A stretch of 64,000 nucleotides of DNA from AP-15 sp963781215 (GCA_963781215.1 CAWAFE010000022.1:1-64000); one strand, 5' to 3'; positions 36,181-45,610 are shown, numbered from the stretch's first letter. The notes: generated by a model from the letters alone, not told the origin. Numbers and translations are program-made.

Positions 36181-37335
36181 ATGTCGCGACCAGTCCCGCC
36201 GAGCCCGGCCGTGCGCCTCTCCGGCTTTTACGCGGCAAGTTTTCTGGTGACCGGCATCCAGCTGCCGTTCTGGCCGATCTGGCTCGCCTCGCGCGGCTTT
36301 GGCGCGCAGGAGATCGGAACCCTGTTCGCCGCGGCGATCTGGGTCAAGGTTCTCGTCACGCCGGCGATCGGCACCCTCGCCGACCGCTCGGGGCGTCGCC
36401 GGGCGGTGATGGGGGCGCTGGCTGCAATCGCGGTGGCCGGCTACGCGGCGCTGTGGCCCGAAGCGGGCTTTTGGCCGCTGTTGACGCTCAATATCGTCGC
36501 CCTGACGGCGCAATCGGCGCTGATGCCGCTCGGCGACACCGTGACCCTGGCCGTCGCGCGGGCGGATGGCCTCGATTACGGGCGGATCCGGGTGTGGGGC
36601 TCGGTGAGCTTTATCCTCGCGTCGCTCGCGAGCGGTGCCGTTCTCACTGCCACCTCAGGGGCAGCGGTACTGCCGCTGGTGCTCGGCGCCTCGGCGCTGG
36701 TTCTGCTCGCCTGCCTCCTGATGCCGTCGCCGGGCCGCGCCGAGAGCCGCGCGAGCCGGCGAAGCGGAATGCGCCTCGTCGCCGGCGACAGCAAATTCTG
36801 GATATTCATCGCCACCGCCTCCGCATTGCAGGCGAGCCACCAAGTCTACTACGGGTTTGGCACGCTCTATTGGCGCTCGCTCGGCATTTCCGAAACCGTA
36901 ATCGGCTGGCTCTGGGCCGCAGGGGTCGTCGCCGAGATCGTCCTGTTCTGGCAGGGTGCCCGCCTGCTGCGACGATTAGGCCCGGTTGGGCTGATGGGGC
37001 TCGGCGGCGTCGCCGGCGTCGTGCGCTGGAGCCTCGCCGGGGTTGTGACATGGCTGCCCGGAATCGCCGTCCTCCAGTTGCTGCACGCGCTGACCTTCGG
37101 CGCGAGCCACCTGGGTGCGATGCACTTTCTCTCTCGCGCCGTGCCGCCACCGGCGGCCGCGGCCGCGCAGAGCCTTTATGCCGCGGTATCCGCCGGGCTC
37201 GGCTCCGGGCTTGTCATGCTGATGGCCGGCATGCTCTACGCGCATTACGGCGGGCTGGCGTACCTGTTCATGGCCCCGTTGTCGGCGGCGGGCCTGATCG
37301 GCGCGATCCGCCTGCGCCGCGCCCTTTCGGGATAG
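36181..37335 (+). CDS. MFS transporter (HcaT/MFS_1-like)
   Basis: 384 residues with 12 predicted helices. The cytoplasmic loop motif LADRSGRRRAVMG follows helix 2, and GRIRVWGSVSFILASLASG is typical of the 3-phenylpropionate/nucleoside-type MFS group. The N-terminal VRLSGFYAASFLVTGIQLPF also fits. The substrate is unknown. It is transcribed divergently from the terC-like gene with almost no space between the starts. Confidence 0.87.
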   Translation: MSRPVPPSPAVRLSGFYAASFLVTGIQLPFWPIWLASRGFGAQEIGTLFAAAIWVKVLVTPAIGTLADRSGRRRAVMGALAAIAVAGYAALWPEAGFWPLLTLNIVALTAQSALMPLGDTVTLAVARADGLDYGRIRVWGSVSFILASLASGAVLTATSGAAVLPLVLGASALVLLACLLMPSPGRAESRASRRSGMRLVAGDSKFWIFIATASALQASHQVYYGFGTLYWRSLGISETVIGWLWAAGVVAEIVLFWQGARLLRRLGPVGLMGLGGVAGVVRWSLAGVVTWLPGIAVLQLLHALTFGASHLGAMHFLSRAVPPPAAAAAQSLYAAVSAGLGSGLVMLMAGMLYAHYGGLAYLFMAPLSAAGLIGAIRLRRALSG

Positions 37336-37339
37336 AGCG

Positions 37340-37792
37340 TTAGCGTCCGCATTTCGGGAGGGTGGCGACCGCCGCCTGCGCCACCGCGTAGTCGCGGAAT
37401 CCCTTGGCGTCGAGGCTGCTCGCCATCTTCAGCAAATCGGTCGCTTGCTGGCAGACCTGCGCCGTCGGGATTTCGCCTTGCTTGAGCGAGATCTCATTGG
37501 CGAGGCTGGTATTCCAACGGTCGAACTCACTCTGCGCGTTGCGGGCGCCGGCGCGCCGGAAGTGTTCGATCATCGCCTTCTGATATCGGATGATCGCATC
37601 CTTGTTGCGGATTCGGAACTCGCCGTAGACCGTGTTTCGGCACGCCGAGCTGACGACCATCAGATTGGTTTGAAAACAAATCGCCTGGTCGGCCTCCAAG
37701 TCGGAGGCCGAATAGCAGCTGCGGTCGGCGGCGGACGCAGCCTGGAGCGACGCGGCGGCAACGAGCCCCGCGGCCAAAACCAGCTTTCTCAT
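37340..37792 (-). CDS. periplasmic hypothetical protein
   Basis: 150 residues from ATG 37792, preceded by GGGGGAATGCG; a longer in-frame start at 37855 would bury the signal peptide. The signal peptide is MRKLVLAAGLVAAASLQAAS. The mature domain is helical with four cysteines (SCYSASDLEADQAICFQTNL, SSACRNTVYGEFRIRNKDAI, AQVCQQATDLLKMASS). No named family was recognised. Confidence 0.65.
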   Translation of the reverse strand: MRKLVLAAGLVAAASLQAASAADRSCYSASDLEADQAICFQTNLMVVSSACRNTVYGEFRIRNKDAIIRYQKAMIEHFRRAGARNAQSEFDRWNTSLANEISLKQGEIPTAQVCQQATDLLKMASSLDAKGFRDYAVAQAAVATLPKCGR

Positions 37793-38054
37793 CGCATTCC
37801 CCCAAAATAGCCCTGTGCGACGCCGGCATGATACGCAGCGGCCGATCGCGTTCAATATAAATCCTTTCAGCCATACACAATCCGTAAGAACTGGCTTCGA
37901 TTGATTCTGTACACGGTACAGTCAATATCCAACCATTGATTGATCTGGCTATTATCCCAAAGGAAGGGTGGCGCTCGATAAGGGGTCGGACCAAAATCTT
38001 GGTCGGATGACCACGTCTTTCCTATCATGCGGGCAATCGGGAGACCTCCGGCCG

Positions 38055-38777
38055 ATGATCGTGCTGTTCACCGATTTTGGCCTTGCCGGCCCCTATACGG
38101 GGCAGGTGAAGGCTGTCTTGCAGCGGGAGGCGCCGGGCGTGCCGGTAATCGATCTGTTCGCCGACGCGCCGGCCCGGCGGTCAAGGCCCGGCGCCTATCT
38201 GCTGGCCGCGTACGGGGCCTGGTTCCCGCCCGGAACGGTGCTGCTCGCGGTCGTCGATCCGGGCGTCGGCAGCGCCCGCGCCGCGGTCGTCGTCGAAGCC
38301 GACGGCCGCTCCTATGTCGGCCCCGACAACGGGCTATTCGAGCTCGTTATCCGCCGGGCGCACGTCTGTCGAGGCTGGGAGGTGCTGTGGCGCCCCGAAA
38401 CGCTGTCGGCGAGCTTTCACGGCCGCGATCTGTTCGCGCCGGTCGCGGCGCGGCTCGCATCGGGCGAGTTGCCGGCGTCCCGTCCGGCCGAGCTCCTGCG
38501 CTGGCCCGACTGGCCCGACGACCTGCTCGAGATCGTCTATATCGACCATTACGGCAATGCCATGACCGGGCTGCGCGCCCAGGTTCTGCCGAACGACGCG
38601 CGGCTCGCGGTTGCCGGACAGGCGCTGTCGCGCGTGCGGACCTTCTCGGATGTCCCGCCGGGCCGCGCCTTCTGGTACGAGAATGCGAACGGGCTCGCCG
38701 AGATCGCGGTCAATGGCGGACCGGCGGCCACAGCGCTGCGGCTCGGCATCGGCAGCCCGGTCGCGATCGTCCGCTGA
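38055..38777 (+). CDS. SAM hydrolase / SAM hydroxide adenosyltransferase (DUF62 family)
   Basis: 240 residues from ATG 38055. It shows the fluorinase/duf62 blocks: MIVLFTDFGLAGPYTGQVKA, VLLAVVDPGVGSARAAVVVE, YVGPDNGLFELVI, TFHGRD-like ASFHGRDLFAPVA, and IDHYGNAMTG near the C-terminal domain. These enzymes cleave SAM with water to adenosine and methionine through a Asp-Arg-His triad. It stands alone; the function in the cell is uncertain. Confidence 0.9.
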   Translation: MIVLFTDFGLAGPYTGQVKAVLQREAPGVPVIDLFADAPARRSRPGAYLLAAYGAWFPPGTVLLAVVDPGVGSARAAVVVEADGRSYVGPDNGLFELVIRRAHVCRGWEVLWRPETLSASFHGRDLFAPVAARLASGELPASRPAELLRWPDWPDDLLEIVYIDHYGNAMTGLRAQVLPNDARLAVAGQALSRVRTFSDVPPGRAFWYENANGLAEIAVNGGPAATALRLGIGSPVAIVR

Positions 38778-38781
38778 CCGC

Positions 38782-39393
38782 TCAGGAGGGCGGCAGGGCG
38801 ATCTTAACGCCGGCGGGAACTTTGACCTGTCGCCGCTGCTGCAGCCTGTGCCCGAGCCACACGGCAAAGGCAAAAGCGAGAAACACGCCGAGCATGCCGA
38901 GGCCGAACGAATGGGCGATGTTGCCGAGCATGGCGCGGCAGGCGTGCCCGAGGAAATAGCCGACGGCAATAAAGCTCCCGGCCCACAAGCCTGCCGCGAG
39001 GAAATTCAGCGACAGAAAGCGCTTCCAGCGGATCGCGCTCAGGCCCATCGCAAACGAGGAGAGGTTGCGCACGCCATAGATGAAGCGGAACGACAGGATG
39101 AACCCGGTATTGTACCGCTCAAGCCAATGGAGCGCGATGCCGACGCCGTGCCGCCACCGCGGGAAGCGGTTCAGCAGCTTCGTGCCAAAACGGCGGCCGA
39201 CCCAAAAATAGGTCTGGTCGCCGCTGAAGCTGCCGAGCCAGCCCGCCGCCAGCAGCAGGAACGGATCGACCAAGCCTTGCGCCGCGGCAAAGCCGGCGAA
39301 CAGGATGATGGTCTCACCTTCGAGGAAGGTCCAGATGAACGCGATCAGGTAAAAATAGGCGCCGTTCTCAGCGATGAGCTGGTTGATGTTCAT
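38782..39393 (-). CDS. DedA family membrane protein
   Basis: 203 residues from ATG 39393 (MNINQLIAENGAYFYLIAFI). It shows the SNARE-associated/DedA signatures ETIILFAGFAAAQGLVDPFL, GSFSGDQTYFWVGRRFG and FILSFRFIYGVRNLSSFAMG, which has the functionally important arginine. It is predicted to act as a lipid scramblase or flippase in the inner membrane, as other DedA proteins do. It is convergent with the SAM hydrolase gene. Confidence 0.88.
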   Translation of the reverse strand: MNINQLIAENGAYFYLIAFIWTFLEGETIILFAGFAAAQGLVDPFLLLAAGWLGSFSGDQTYFWVGRRFGTKLLNRFPRWRHGVGIALHWLERYNTGFILSFRFIYGVRNLSSFAMGLSAIRWKRFLSLNFLAAGLWAGSFIAVGYFLGHACRAMLGNIAHSFGLGMLGVFLAFAFAVWLGHRLQQRRQVKVPAGVKIALPPS

Positions 39394-39568
39394 TCCCGAC
39401 CGTGTTCCTGCTCCTGCCCTGCGTGTCGCGAGCGGCTGATCGACCGCGCCGCCCTTGGCCCTCTGCGGCGTCGTGCCCATGCTAAGTTGTTCGCTGGCCG
39501 AGGTCGAGCGGATTTCACCCCGTTTACCAACATTCGGGGCGAGGCGGCGAAAGGCAGGAGGAGGGAAG

Positions 39569-40027
39569 ATGGCAGGGTTGTATTTCGAAGAATTCGAGGA
39601 GGGGCAGGTCTTCGACCATGCCATCGGCCGCACGATCACCGAAATGGACAATGTGCTGTTCAGCACCCTGACGATGAACCCGCAGCCCTTGCATCTCGAC
39701 GCGGAGTTCGCCAAAGGGACGGAATTCGGCCAGCGACTGGTCAACAGCCTGTTCACGCTCGGCCTCGTCATCGGGATCAGCGTCGGCGAGACGACGCTCG
39801 GCACCACGGTCGCCAATCTCGGCATGACCGACGTGCGGTTTCCGAAGCCGGTCTTCCACGGCGACACATTGCGCGCCCGCACCATCGTGCGCTCGAAGCG
39901 CATGAGCCGGTCGCGCGCCGACGCAGGCATCGTCGAATTCGAGCACCAGGGGATCAACCAGCGCGGCGAGACCGTCGCGATCTGCCTGCGCGCCGGTCTG
40001 ATGAAATGCCGGCCGAAGGAGGCATGA
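39569..40027 (+). CDS. MaoC-like hydratase
   Basis: 152 residues from ATG 39569 behind AGGAGGAGGGAAG. It has a hot-dog fold with MaoC features: FDHAIGRTITEMDNVLFSTL, TMNPQPLHLDAEFAKGTEFG (catalytic Asp/His region, with H in PLHLD), RLVNSLFTLGLVIGISV. It ends one base before the CoA-ester lyase gene. The pair resembles mesaconyl-CoA hydratase plus beta-methylmalyl-CoA lyase of the ethylmalonyl-CoA and related pathways. The actual substrate is not proved. Confidence 0.85.
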   Translation: MAGLYFEEFEEGQVFDHAIGRTITEMDNVLFSTLTMNPQPLHLDAEFAKGTEFGQRLVNSLFTLGLVIGISVGETTLGTTVANLGMTDVRFPKPVFHGDTLRARTIVRSKRMSRSRADAGIVEFEHQGINQRGETVAICLRAGLMKCRPKEA

Positions 40028-40028
40028 C

Positions 40029-40886
40029 GTGCGCTCGCTGCTTTTTGTTCCGGCCGACAGCAAGCGCAAGCTCGACCGCGGCCCGCAATCGGGCGCCGAC
40101 GCGCTGATTCTCGACCTCGAGGATTCGGTCGTGCCGGCCAACCGGCCATTGGCGCGCGCCCAGGCGCGGGCTTTTCTCGGCGGGACCGGGTCAGCCGGCT
40201 TCCGCCGCTATGTCCGCATCAACCCGTTGGCGAGCTCTGCCGCGCTCGACGACCTCGCCGCGGTGGTGCCCGGCAAGCCGGACGGCGTCCTGCTGCCGAA
40301 ATGCGTGCCCGACGATCTGCGTACCCTCGACCACTACCTTTCCGCCTTCGAAGCCGCCGCGGCGATTCCGCCCGGCGGGATTCGGGTCATCGCCATCGCG
40401 ACCGAGAGCCCTGCGGCGCTGTTCGCACTCGGCAATTATGCCGGCGTCTCGGCACGGCTCGAAGGCATCACTTGGGGGGCCGAGGATCTGGCCGCCTGCC
40501 TCGGCGGCAGCAACCGGCGCTTCGACGGGGTCTATGACGATGTCTATCGCCTGGCGCGCTCTCTGTGCCTGCTGGCGGCGGCAGCGGCGAACGTCGCACC
40601 GATCGACACGATCTACACCGATTTCAAGGACGAGGCCGGGCTCGCCGCCAAATCCGCCGCCGCGCGGCGCTCGGGCTTCACCGCCAAGATGGCGATCCAT
40701 CCCGCGCAGATTACGGCCATCAACACCGCGTTTTCGCCGAGCGCGGAGGAGCTGGCCTGGGCGCGCAAGGTGGTGGCGGTCTTCGCTGCGAACCCCAATT
40801 CCGGGACCATCGCGCTCGACGGCAAGATGGTCGACAAGCCGCACCTGACCCTGGCCCGCCGCCTTCTCGGGCTCGACGCCCGCTAG
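40029..40886 (+). CDS. CoA-ester lyase (HpcH/CitE family)
   Basis: 285 residues with a GTG start one base after the MaoC stop. It is a TIM-barrel lyase of the CitE/malyl-CoA type: MRSLLFVPADSKRKLDRGPQ, ADALILDLEDSVVPANRP with metal-binding Glu/Asp, GVLLPKC, AIATESPAALFALGNYAG, WGAEDLAACLGG, and FTAKMAIHPAQITAINTAF. It cleaves or forms a 3-hydroxyacyl-CoA such as malyl- or citramalyl-CoA. It works with the MaoC hydratase upstream. Confidence 0.9.
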   Translation: MRSLLFVPADSKRKLDRGPQSGADALILDLEDSVVPANRPLARAQARAFLGGTGSAGFRRYVRINPLASSAALDDLAAVVPGKPDGVLLPKCVPDDLRTLDHYLSAFEAAAAIPPGGIRVIAIATESPAALFALGNYAGVSARLEGITWGAEDLAACLGGSNRRFDGVYDDVYRLARSLCLLAAAAANVAPIDTIYTDFKDEAGLAAKSAAARRSGFTAKMAIHPAQITAINTAFSPSAEELAWARKVVAVFAANPNSGTIALDGKMVDKPHLTLARRLLGLDAR

Positions 40887-41064
40887 CTTAGAGCGGGTTT
40901 CGATGAGGTTGGTAGGGGCGAATTGCGGCGCCGAGATCCCGCTCGCCCGCTCGTTCGGGCTCTGAAAAAGAAGGCCGGCCGGCTCCGGGCATTGCGCTGG
41001 CGCGTCATCCGACCCTTACCCGAAACCGGGTGAGGGGGCCGCTCAGACCCGATCGGGACGTGCT
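40887..41064. other. short intergenic region
   Basis: Between convergent genes. Contains GGTTTCGGGTAAGGGTCGG-like text on the minus strand, but no clear terminator. Confidence 0.3.
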
Positions 41065-41982
41065 CTACCCGATCTTGCTCCAAGTCAGCTCGTGCTTGTT
41101 GTGGAAGAGGTGACGCAGCTGCGAGCCCGGAATGGCAGCGAAGCGGCTGGCGACAGCGTGATCGGTTTCGCCCTGGAATTTGATCGTGCAGACAAAACGG
41201 CGGCAGGTGCCGGCGGCGAGCCAGCGCTCGACCAGCGCCAAGAGCCGCGCCGGGTAGCACACGACATCGGAAAGGAGCCAGTCGATCGGTCCGAGCGAGC
41301 GCGGGTCGACGGCGAAGGCGCTCTCAAGCCGGTGCTCGATCCCGGACAGGCCGGCGATTGCCGGCGCCAGCGGCGCTTTGTCCACGCTAACCACCCGCGC
41401 GCCCATCTGCTGCAAGGCCCAGCTCCAGCCGCCGGGGCTCGAGCCGAGATCGAGGCAAATCTCATCGGGCTGCGGCTGGCAGCCGATCATGGTCAGCGCC
41501 TCCCATAATTTCAGATAGGCGCGGCTCGGCGGGCCGGCGCGGTCCTCGACAAAGCGGACCTCGCCGTTGGGAAACGGGTTCGCGCAATGCGCCGCGGCCA
41601 GCATCGTGCCGGCATTGAGCAAGGTCCACGAGCCAAGCGGCGCCGAGGGCGGCGGGCTCCCGAATATGAGCGGCTTTGCCGAGACCTTTGGCAGCCGCTC
41701 CTCTATCAGCATCGCGCGACGGTGAAAGAGAGGCGCGTAGACCGCCCAGTTGCGCTGGATCGCGCGCAATTTGGCCGCCGCGTCGCCGATCGAGGCGATC
41801 GCGATCTCCCGCGGGTCCAGCCAGACATTCGCTGCCCACGCCGCTCGACGAGGCGGCCCGGCGGCGGTCAGCAGCCGCCCGTGCATGCCCAATACCGTCC
41901 CGAGCTCAGCGGCCAATTCCGCGACGTAGCCCTTGGCGGCAAGATAGGCGGTGCAGGTCGGTGCTGGCGAACCGCTGATCAT
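41065..41982 (-). CDS. RlmM-like 23S rRNA 2'-O-ribose methyltransferase
   Basis: 305 residues of the FtsJ/RlmM superfamily. An N-terminal THUMP-like region precedes a Rossmann methyltransferase with the SAM site CLDLGSSPGGWSWALQQMGA, then VVSVDKAPLAP, the DWLLSDVVCYP motif and a catalytic lysine in CTIKFQGE. The K-D-K-E order is consistent with 2'-O-ribose methylation. In gammaproteobacteria RlmM acts on C2498 of 23S rRNA; the target here is inferred. Confidence 0.83.
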   Translation of the reverse strand: MISGSPAPTCTAYLAAKGYVAELAAELGTVLGMHGRLLTAAGPPRRAAWAANVWLDPREIAIASIGDAAAKLRAIQRNWAVYAPLFHRRAMLIEERLPKVSAKPLIFGSPPPSAPLGSWTLLNAGTMLAAAHCANPFPNGEVRFVEDRAGPPSRAYLKLWEALTMIGCQPQPDEICLDLGSSPGGWSWALQQMGARVVSVDKAPLAPAIAGLSGIEHRLESAFAVDPRSLGPIDWLLSDVVCYPARLLALVERWLAAGTCRRFVCTIKFQGETDHAVASRFAAIPGSQLRHLFHNKHELTWSKIG

Positions 41983-42265
41983 TCAACTTTCCCAAGAGCT
42001 CGATCGACATGTTGCCGAGTATAATCTGCCTCGGCGCGACGACTGGGGCCGTAGTTTGCGGCCCGGCGGATCGGCGGCGCGATCTGGCGGGAGCAGGTCA
42101 CCTGTTTCGACGGGCCATCGCTTGTTGTTGTTGGCTCACCCGCGGCCACACTCCGACGAAGCCGATGACCGTTCCTGTTGCTGACGGTCCCTTGTCGCAT
42201 CAGCCCGGCGACGCCTATCCTCGCCACTCGCTTTTTGAGATCGGCGTCGCGAGCCGCTGGCGGGG
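41983..42265. other. intergenic region between divergent genes
   Basis: No frame or RNA seen. Must hold the promoters of the methyltransferase and the acyl-CoA dehydrogenase genes. Confidence 0.35.
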
Positions 42266-43474
42266 ATGCAACGCGTGGATTTTGGGCTGACCGAGGAGCA
42301 GGAGCGGCTACGGCAGCGCTGCCGGGAATTGGCCGCCGACTTCGCCACCCGTTCGGCCGAGCACGACCGCGCGGCGAGCCACCCGACCGAGAATTACGAG
42401 CGGTTGCGCCGGGAAGGGTTCCTCGAGCTGAACGTCCCGAAGAAATGGGGCGGATCGGGTGTCGGCCTGCTCGGTCATACCCTCGCCTTCGAGGCCTTGG
42501 CCGAAGGCTGCCCGGCGACGGCACTCGCCTTCAACATGCATGCCTCGGTCGTGATGCCGGTCATGCTGAGCGCCGAGGTCACGGCCGATGCCAAGCGGCA
42601 TATCGCCGACCTCGTCGTGCGCCAGCACAAGCTGATCGCCGGGAATTTCTCCGAACCTGGCACCACCTCGCTGGTCGGCGAAAGACCGCTCAGCGCCCGG
42701 GCGCGGCGTGTCGAGGGCGGCTACCGCGTCACCGGACGCAAGATGTTCGCCTCGATGCTGGAGGCCGCCGACTACTGCATGGTGATGGCCTATCCGGACG
42801 ATGCGGCCGGCCGCTTTGCCGGGATCGTCATGCTGCTGCCGCGCGAAGCCGAGGGGCGGCGGGTCGAAGCCAATTGGGACACGCTCGGCATGCGCGCGAC
42901 GCGCAGCAACTCATTGATATTGGAGGAGTGCTTTTTGCCGGCGAATGCGGTCGTCTTTCGTGCCGACGATATTCGCCGGTTTCGGCACGATCACCTGAGC
43001 TGGTTCTGGGGCTCCTACACCGCGGTCTATCTGGGTGTCGCCGCCGCAGCCTATGACGAGGTGCGCCGGATGGTGCGCGTGCGCCAGCCGGAGGGCTACG
43101 CGCAGCCGCTGGCCTATCACCCCGATGTCCGCCGTCATGTGGCAGAGATGAGCGCCGATCTCGAAGCCGCCCGTCTCGCCACTTACCATTCTGCCTGGCT
43201 CAGCGACACGCAGGGGCCGACGGCGGAGACGACGGCCGCGCTCTACCGCGCCAAGTACATGGTCGGCGAGGCCGTGGCCCGGATCACCCGCACCGCGCTG
43301 ACCCTCGGCGGCGCGCACGGCATCTTCAAGGGCTCGCGCCTCGAACAGCTGTTCCGCGACGGGGCGCTGGCCCCGCTGCAGCCCCCACCCAGCGATTTCT
43401 GCCTCTGGAACATGGGTCTCCACGAGCTCGGCCTCGACCCCGACGACGTCCTCCCGCCGCTGAAGCTGGGTTGA
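42266..43474 (+). CDS. acyl-CoA dehydrogenase
   Basis: 402 residues. N-terminal helical domain (VDFGLTEEQERLRQRCRELA), middle beta domain with NFSEPGTTSLVG and VTGRKMFASMLEAADYCMVM, then WDTLGMRATRSNSLILEECF, and the C-terminal domain with TALTLGGAHGIFKGSRLEQL and FRDGALAPLQPP. FAD-dependent alpha,beta-dehydrogenation of an acyl-CoA or related thioester. The usual catalytic glutamate position is not obvious by eye, so the substrate class is open. It is not in an obvious operon. Confidence 0.88.
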   Translation: MQRVDFGLTEEQERLRQRCRELAADFATRSAEHDRAASHPTENYERLRREGFLELNVPKKWGGSGVGLLGHTLAFEALAEGCPATALAFNMHASVVMPVMLSAEVTADAKRHIADLVVRQHKLIAGNFSEPGTTSLVGERPLSARARRVEGGYRVTGRKMFASMLEAADYCMVMAYPDDAAGRFAGIVMLLPREAEGRRVEANWDTLGMRATRSNSLILEECFLPANAVVFRADDIRRFRHDHLSWFWGSYTAVYLGVAAAAYDEVRRMVRVRQPEGYAQPLAYHPDVRRHVAEMSADLEAARLATYHSAWLSDTQGPTAETTAALYRAKYMVGEAVARITRTALTLGGAHGIFKGSRLEQLFRDGALAPLQPPPSDFCLWNMGLHELGLDPDDVLPPLKLG

Positions 43475-43576
43475 TCTCGTGGCAATTGCACACCGGCAAT
43501 AGCGGATCCCTTTTCACCTGGAACGCCGGGAACTGCCTCTCCGCTTATTGCGGGCGACGGGTCACCCGCAATATTA

Positions 43577-44326
43577 CTAGCGGTCGAGCCCTAATCGGCC
43601 GATCGCCGGCAGCTTTAGCGCCGGCACGGCGGCGTCGACGCCGATACTGAGCCCCAGCAGGTTCAGCTCGAAACCCTCGTCGACGGCGAGGAGGACGCCG
43701 GCAAGGCCGTAGAGCGAAACCTGAAACCCGGAGCCGCTGGGCGCCGCAGCAAACAGCGCACCGCCGGGCAGGAAATCTTTGCCTACCGCGTTCGACGGCA
43801 GGTCAAGGCCGAGTTCCGGGACCTGGCGGGCAATATACGCGGTGAACGTGTTGCTGTTGGGACCCGGCCAGGCGCGATACTCGTGCAGATAGGGATAGCG
43901 GGCGACCGCGGCACGGATATCCTCGATCATCGCATCGACACCCGGCCCGCGCCTGTCGAGCACGATCTGTGGTCGGGCGCCGAACCAATAATTGTCGGCG
44001 CCCATTCGGTCGACGCGAACCGCCGGGGCACCGTTGGCGACGCCAAAGCCCAGCACCTCGTACCGCGTATATCGCTGGGCCCCGGCCGGCTTGACGGCGA
44101 ACCAGGTGTGGACCGAAAACACCCCCCGCCACGAGACCGCGCGGGCCGCATAGACTTGAACGACGGCATCCGGCGTGGTCGCGGGATCGGGTGCAAGCCC
44201 GGTAGGGTCGCGCCTCGCCTCGTACCACGGCACCCCACCGCGGCCATCGGGCAGGCAACCGCTGACCAGCACAGGCAGCACGAACAGACCGAGCAACGAC
44301 AGACCGAGCGGGATCGCGAAATTCAT
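43577..44326 (-). CDS. DUF3750 protein, lipoprotein-like
   Basis: 249 residues. The N-terminal segment LGLSLLGLFVLPVLVSGC ends in a lipobox-like cysteine. The DUF3750 body includes VQVYAARAVSWRGVFSVHTW, YEVLGFGVANGAPAVRVD, YHEYRAWPGPNSNTFTAYIA-like text and LPSNAVGKDFLPGGALFAAA. The NSNTF motif may include a nucleophilic position, but no activity is established for the family. A periplasmic location is likely. Confidence 0.82.
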   Translation of the reverse strand: MNFAIPLGLSLLGLFVLPVLVSGCLPDGRGGVPWYEARRDPTGLAPDPATTPDAVVQVYAARAVSWRGVFSVHTWFAVKPAGAQRYTRYEVLGFGVANGAPAVRVDRMGADNYWFGARPQIVLDRRGPGVDAMIEDIRAAVARYPYLHEYRAWPGPNSNTFTAYIARQVPELGLDLPSNAVGKDFLPGGALFAAAPSGSGFQVSLYGLAGVLLAVDEGFELNLLGLSIGVDAAVPALKLPAIGRLGLDR

Positions 44327-44413
44327 CTGCGCCCGGATTGGCTCTCACACACGTCGACGCGCCCTTCGAACCCGGTTGCGGGGGCTGGACGCGGCTCGGC
44401 GGTCAGCGATCCT

Positions 44414-45262
44414 TTAGCTTCCGCCGCGCCGCGGCGGCTCTATCGGCATTGTCGCGATCCCGGTCCAGGCAACTGGGGCGCCGGCCTTCTCGGCGGCTTC
44501 TTCGGCCGGGAGGCTCGGGTCCCAATGCACCGCCAGGAAACGCCGCCCGGTCACACCACCGGCCGCGTCCGACACCAGCCAGTTCAGCGGCGGCGCCATC
44601 ACCGCCGGCTGGATCATCTCGGCGCGATCGTAGCCGGCCTCGAGCGGCACCATGCCGGTATTGGTGACCCCACCCGGCACCAGCACATTGACGGTCACAC
44701 CGGTGCCGGCGAGGTCCTTGGCCATGATCGCCGAGAAGGCCTCTAACGCCGCTTTCGAGGGACCGTAGGTCGGCGAGCCCTCGCGGATCATTGTGCCGAG
44801 GCTCGTCGTGATATTGACGATGCGACCCCATTTCTGTTGCATCATGTCGTGGACAACGGCGCGCGACAGCCCCATCGGCGCGTTGTTGTGGACGGCGACA
44901 AAGAGCTTCCATTGCTCCGGTGTCACCTCCCAGAACTTGATCGGCTGCTGCCGGTTGTCGCTGCGCAGCATCGCCTGGCCGACACCGGCATTGTTGACCA
45001 GGATGTCGATCACCCCGAAACGGCCGCGCGCTTTGGCGACGATCTCATGGATCGCCTCGTCGCGGGCAAGGTCCGCCTCGATCGTCATCAAATTGGCGCC
45101 GTGCTGCCGCTCCTGCGCCGCCTGGGTGAGTTCGGCGAGACCCTGGGCGGTGCGGTCGACCGCCGCCACCCCGATGCCCTTGCCGAGCAGACCCAGCACC
45201 AATTCCCGGCCGATGCCGCCGGCGGCACCAGTCAATATCGCCACGCGCTGCTCTTCACTCAT
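44414..45262 (-). CDS. SDR family oxidoreductase
   Basis: 282 residues from ATG 45262 (MSEEQRVAILTGAAGGIGRE), with AGGAGAAG upstream; an outer in-frame start at 45298 is less likely. It shows the cofactor motif TGAAGGIG, NNAGVG, and the active-site region NITTSLGTMIREGSPTYGPS with Tyr and Lys (YGPSK). It is an NAD(P)-dependent dehydrogenase/reductase of the classical type. It has a long C-terminal extension. The substrate is unknown. Confidence 0.88.
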   Translation of the reverse strand: MSEEQRVAILTGAAGGIGRELVLGLLGKGIGVAAVDRTAQGLAELTQAAQERQHGANLMTIEADLARDEAIHEIVAKARGRFGVIDILVNNAGVGQAMLRSDNRQQPIKFWEVTPEQWKLFVAVHNNAPMGLSRAVVHDMMQQKWGRIVNITTSLGTMIREGSPTYGPSKAALEAFSAIMAKDLAGTGVTVNVLVPGGVTNTGMVPLEAGYDRAEMIQPAVMAPPLNWLVSDAAGGVTGRRFLAVHWDPSLPAEEAAEKAGAPVAWTGIATMPIEPPRRGGS

Positions 45263-45517
45263 CTTCTCCTCCAGTCCTTCGTCAAAGATCGGCGGCATCC
45301 CTTCCTTTCGGATACGTGTCCGCCGCTCCCGAGCTTCTGCCCGGGCGAATAGCTCGGCGGCGCGGTCCTGCAGGCAGCACCGGCCTCGATGTCGCAGAGC
45401 GGATCATCGGCGCATCCATCGGCGACAGCAGCAGGATCTTGAGGCCTCATCGGCGCCTCCAGCCCGTCCCCATACCCTTTCTGCCCTCACCTACCAGCAG
45501 AATTTGCGAGATTTGGG
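45263..45517. other. intergenic, no supported gene
   Basis: Nothing recognised on either strand. Confidence 0.3.
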
Positions 45518-45610
45518 TCAATTCTCGGGTTTCTGTCGTTCGATGACGCGCCAGCCCAGTGCGAGAACCGCCAGCGCAAGGCCGGCCAACACCAGAAGAT
45601 AAGCGTTCAT
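45518..45610 (-). CDS. possible 30-residue single-pass membrane peptide
   Basis: ATG 45610 to TGA 45518 encodes MNAYLLVLAGLALAVLALGW followed by RVIERQKPEN: one clean hydrophobic helix and a charged tail, the pattern of small membrane regulators. No strong ribosome binding site precedes it, so this may be chance. Confidence 0.3.
   Translation of the reverse strand: MNAYLLVLAGLALAVLALGWRVIERQKPEN

Noticed and set aside
35523..37343. Plus strand open frame of about 600 codons
   Set aside because: It overlaps terC-like and MFS genes in other frames and has low-complexity Arg/Gly-rich text.
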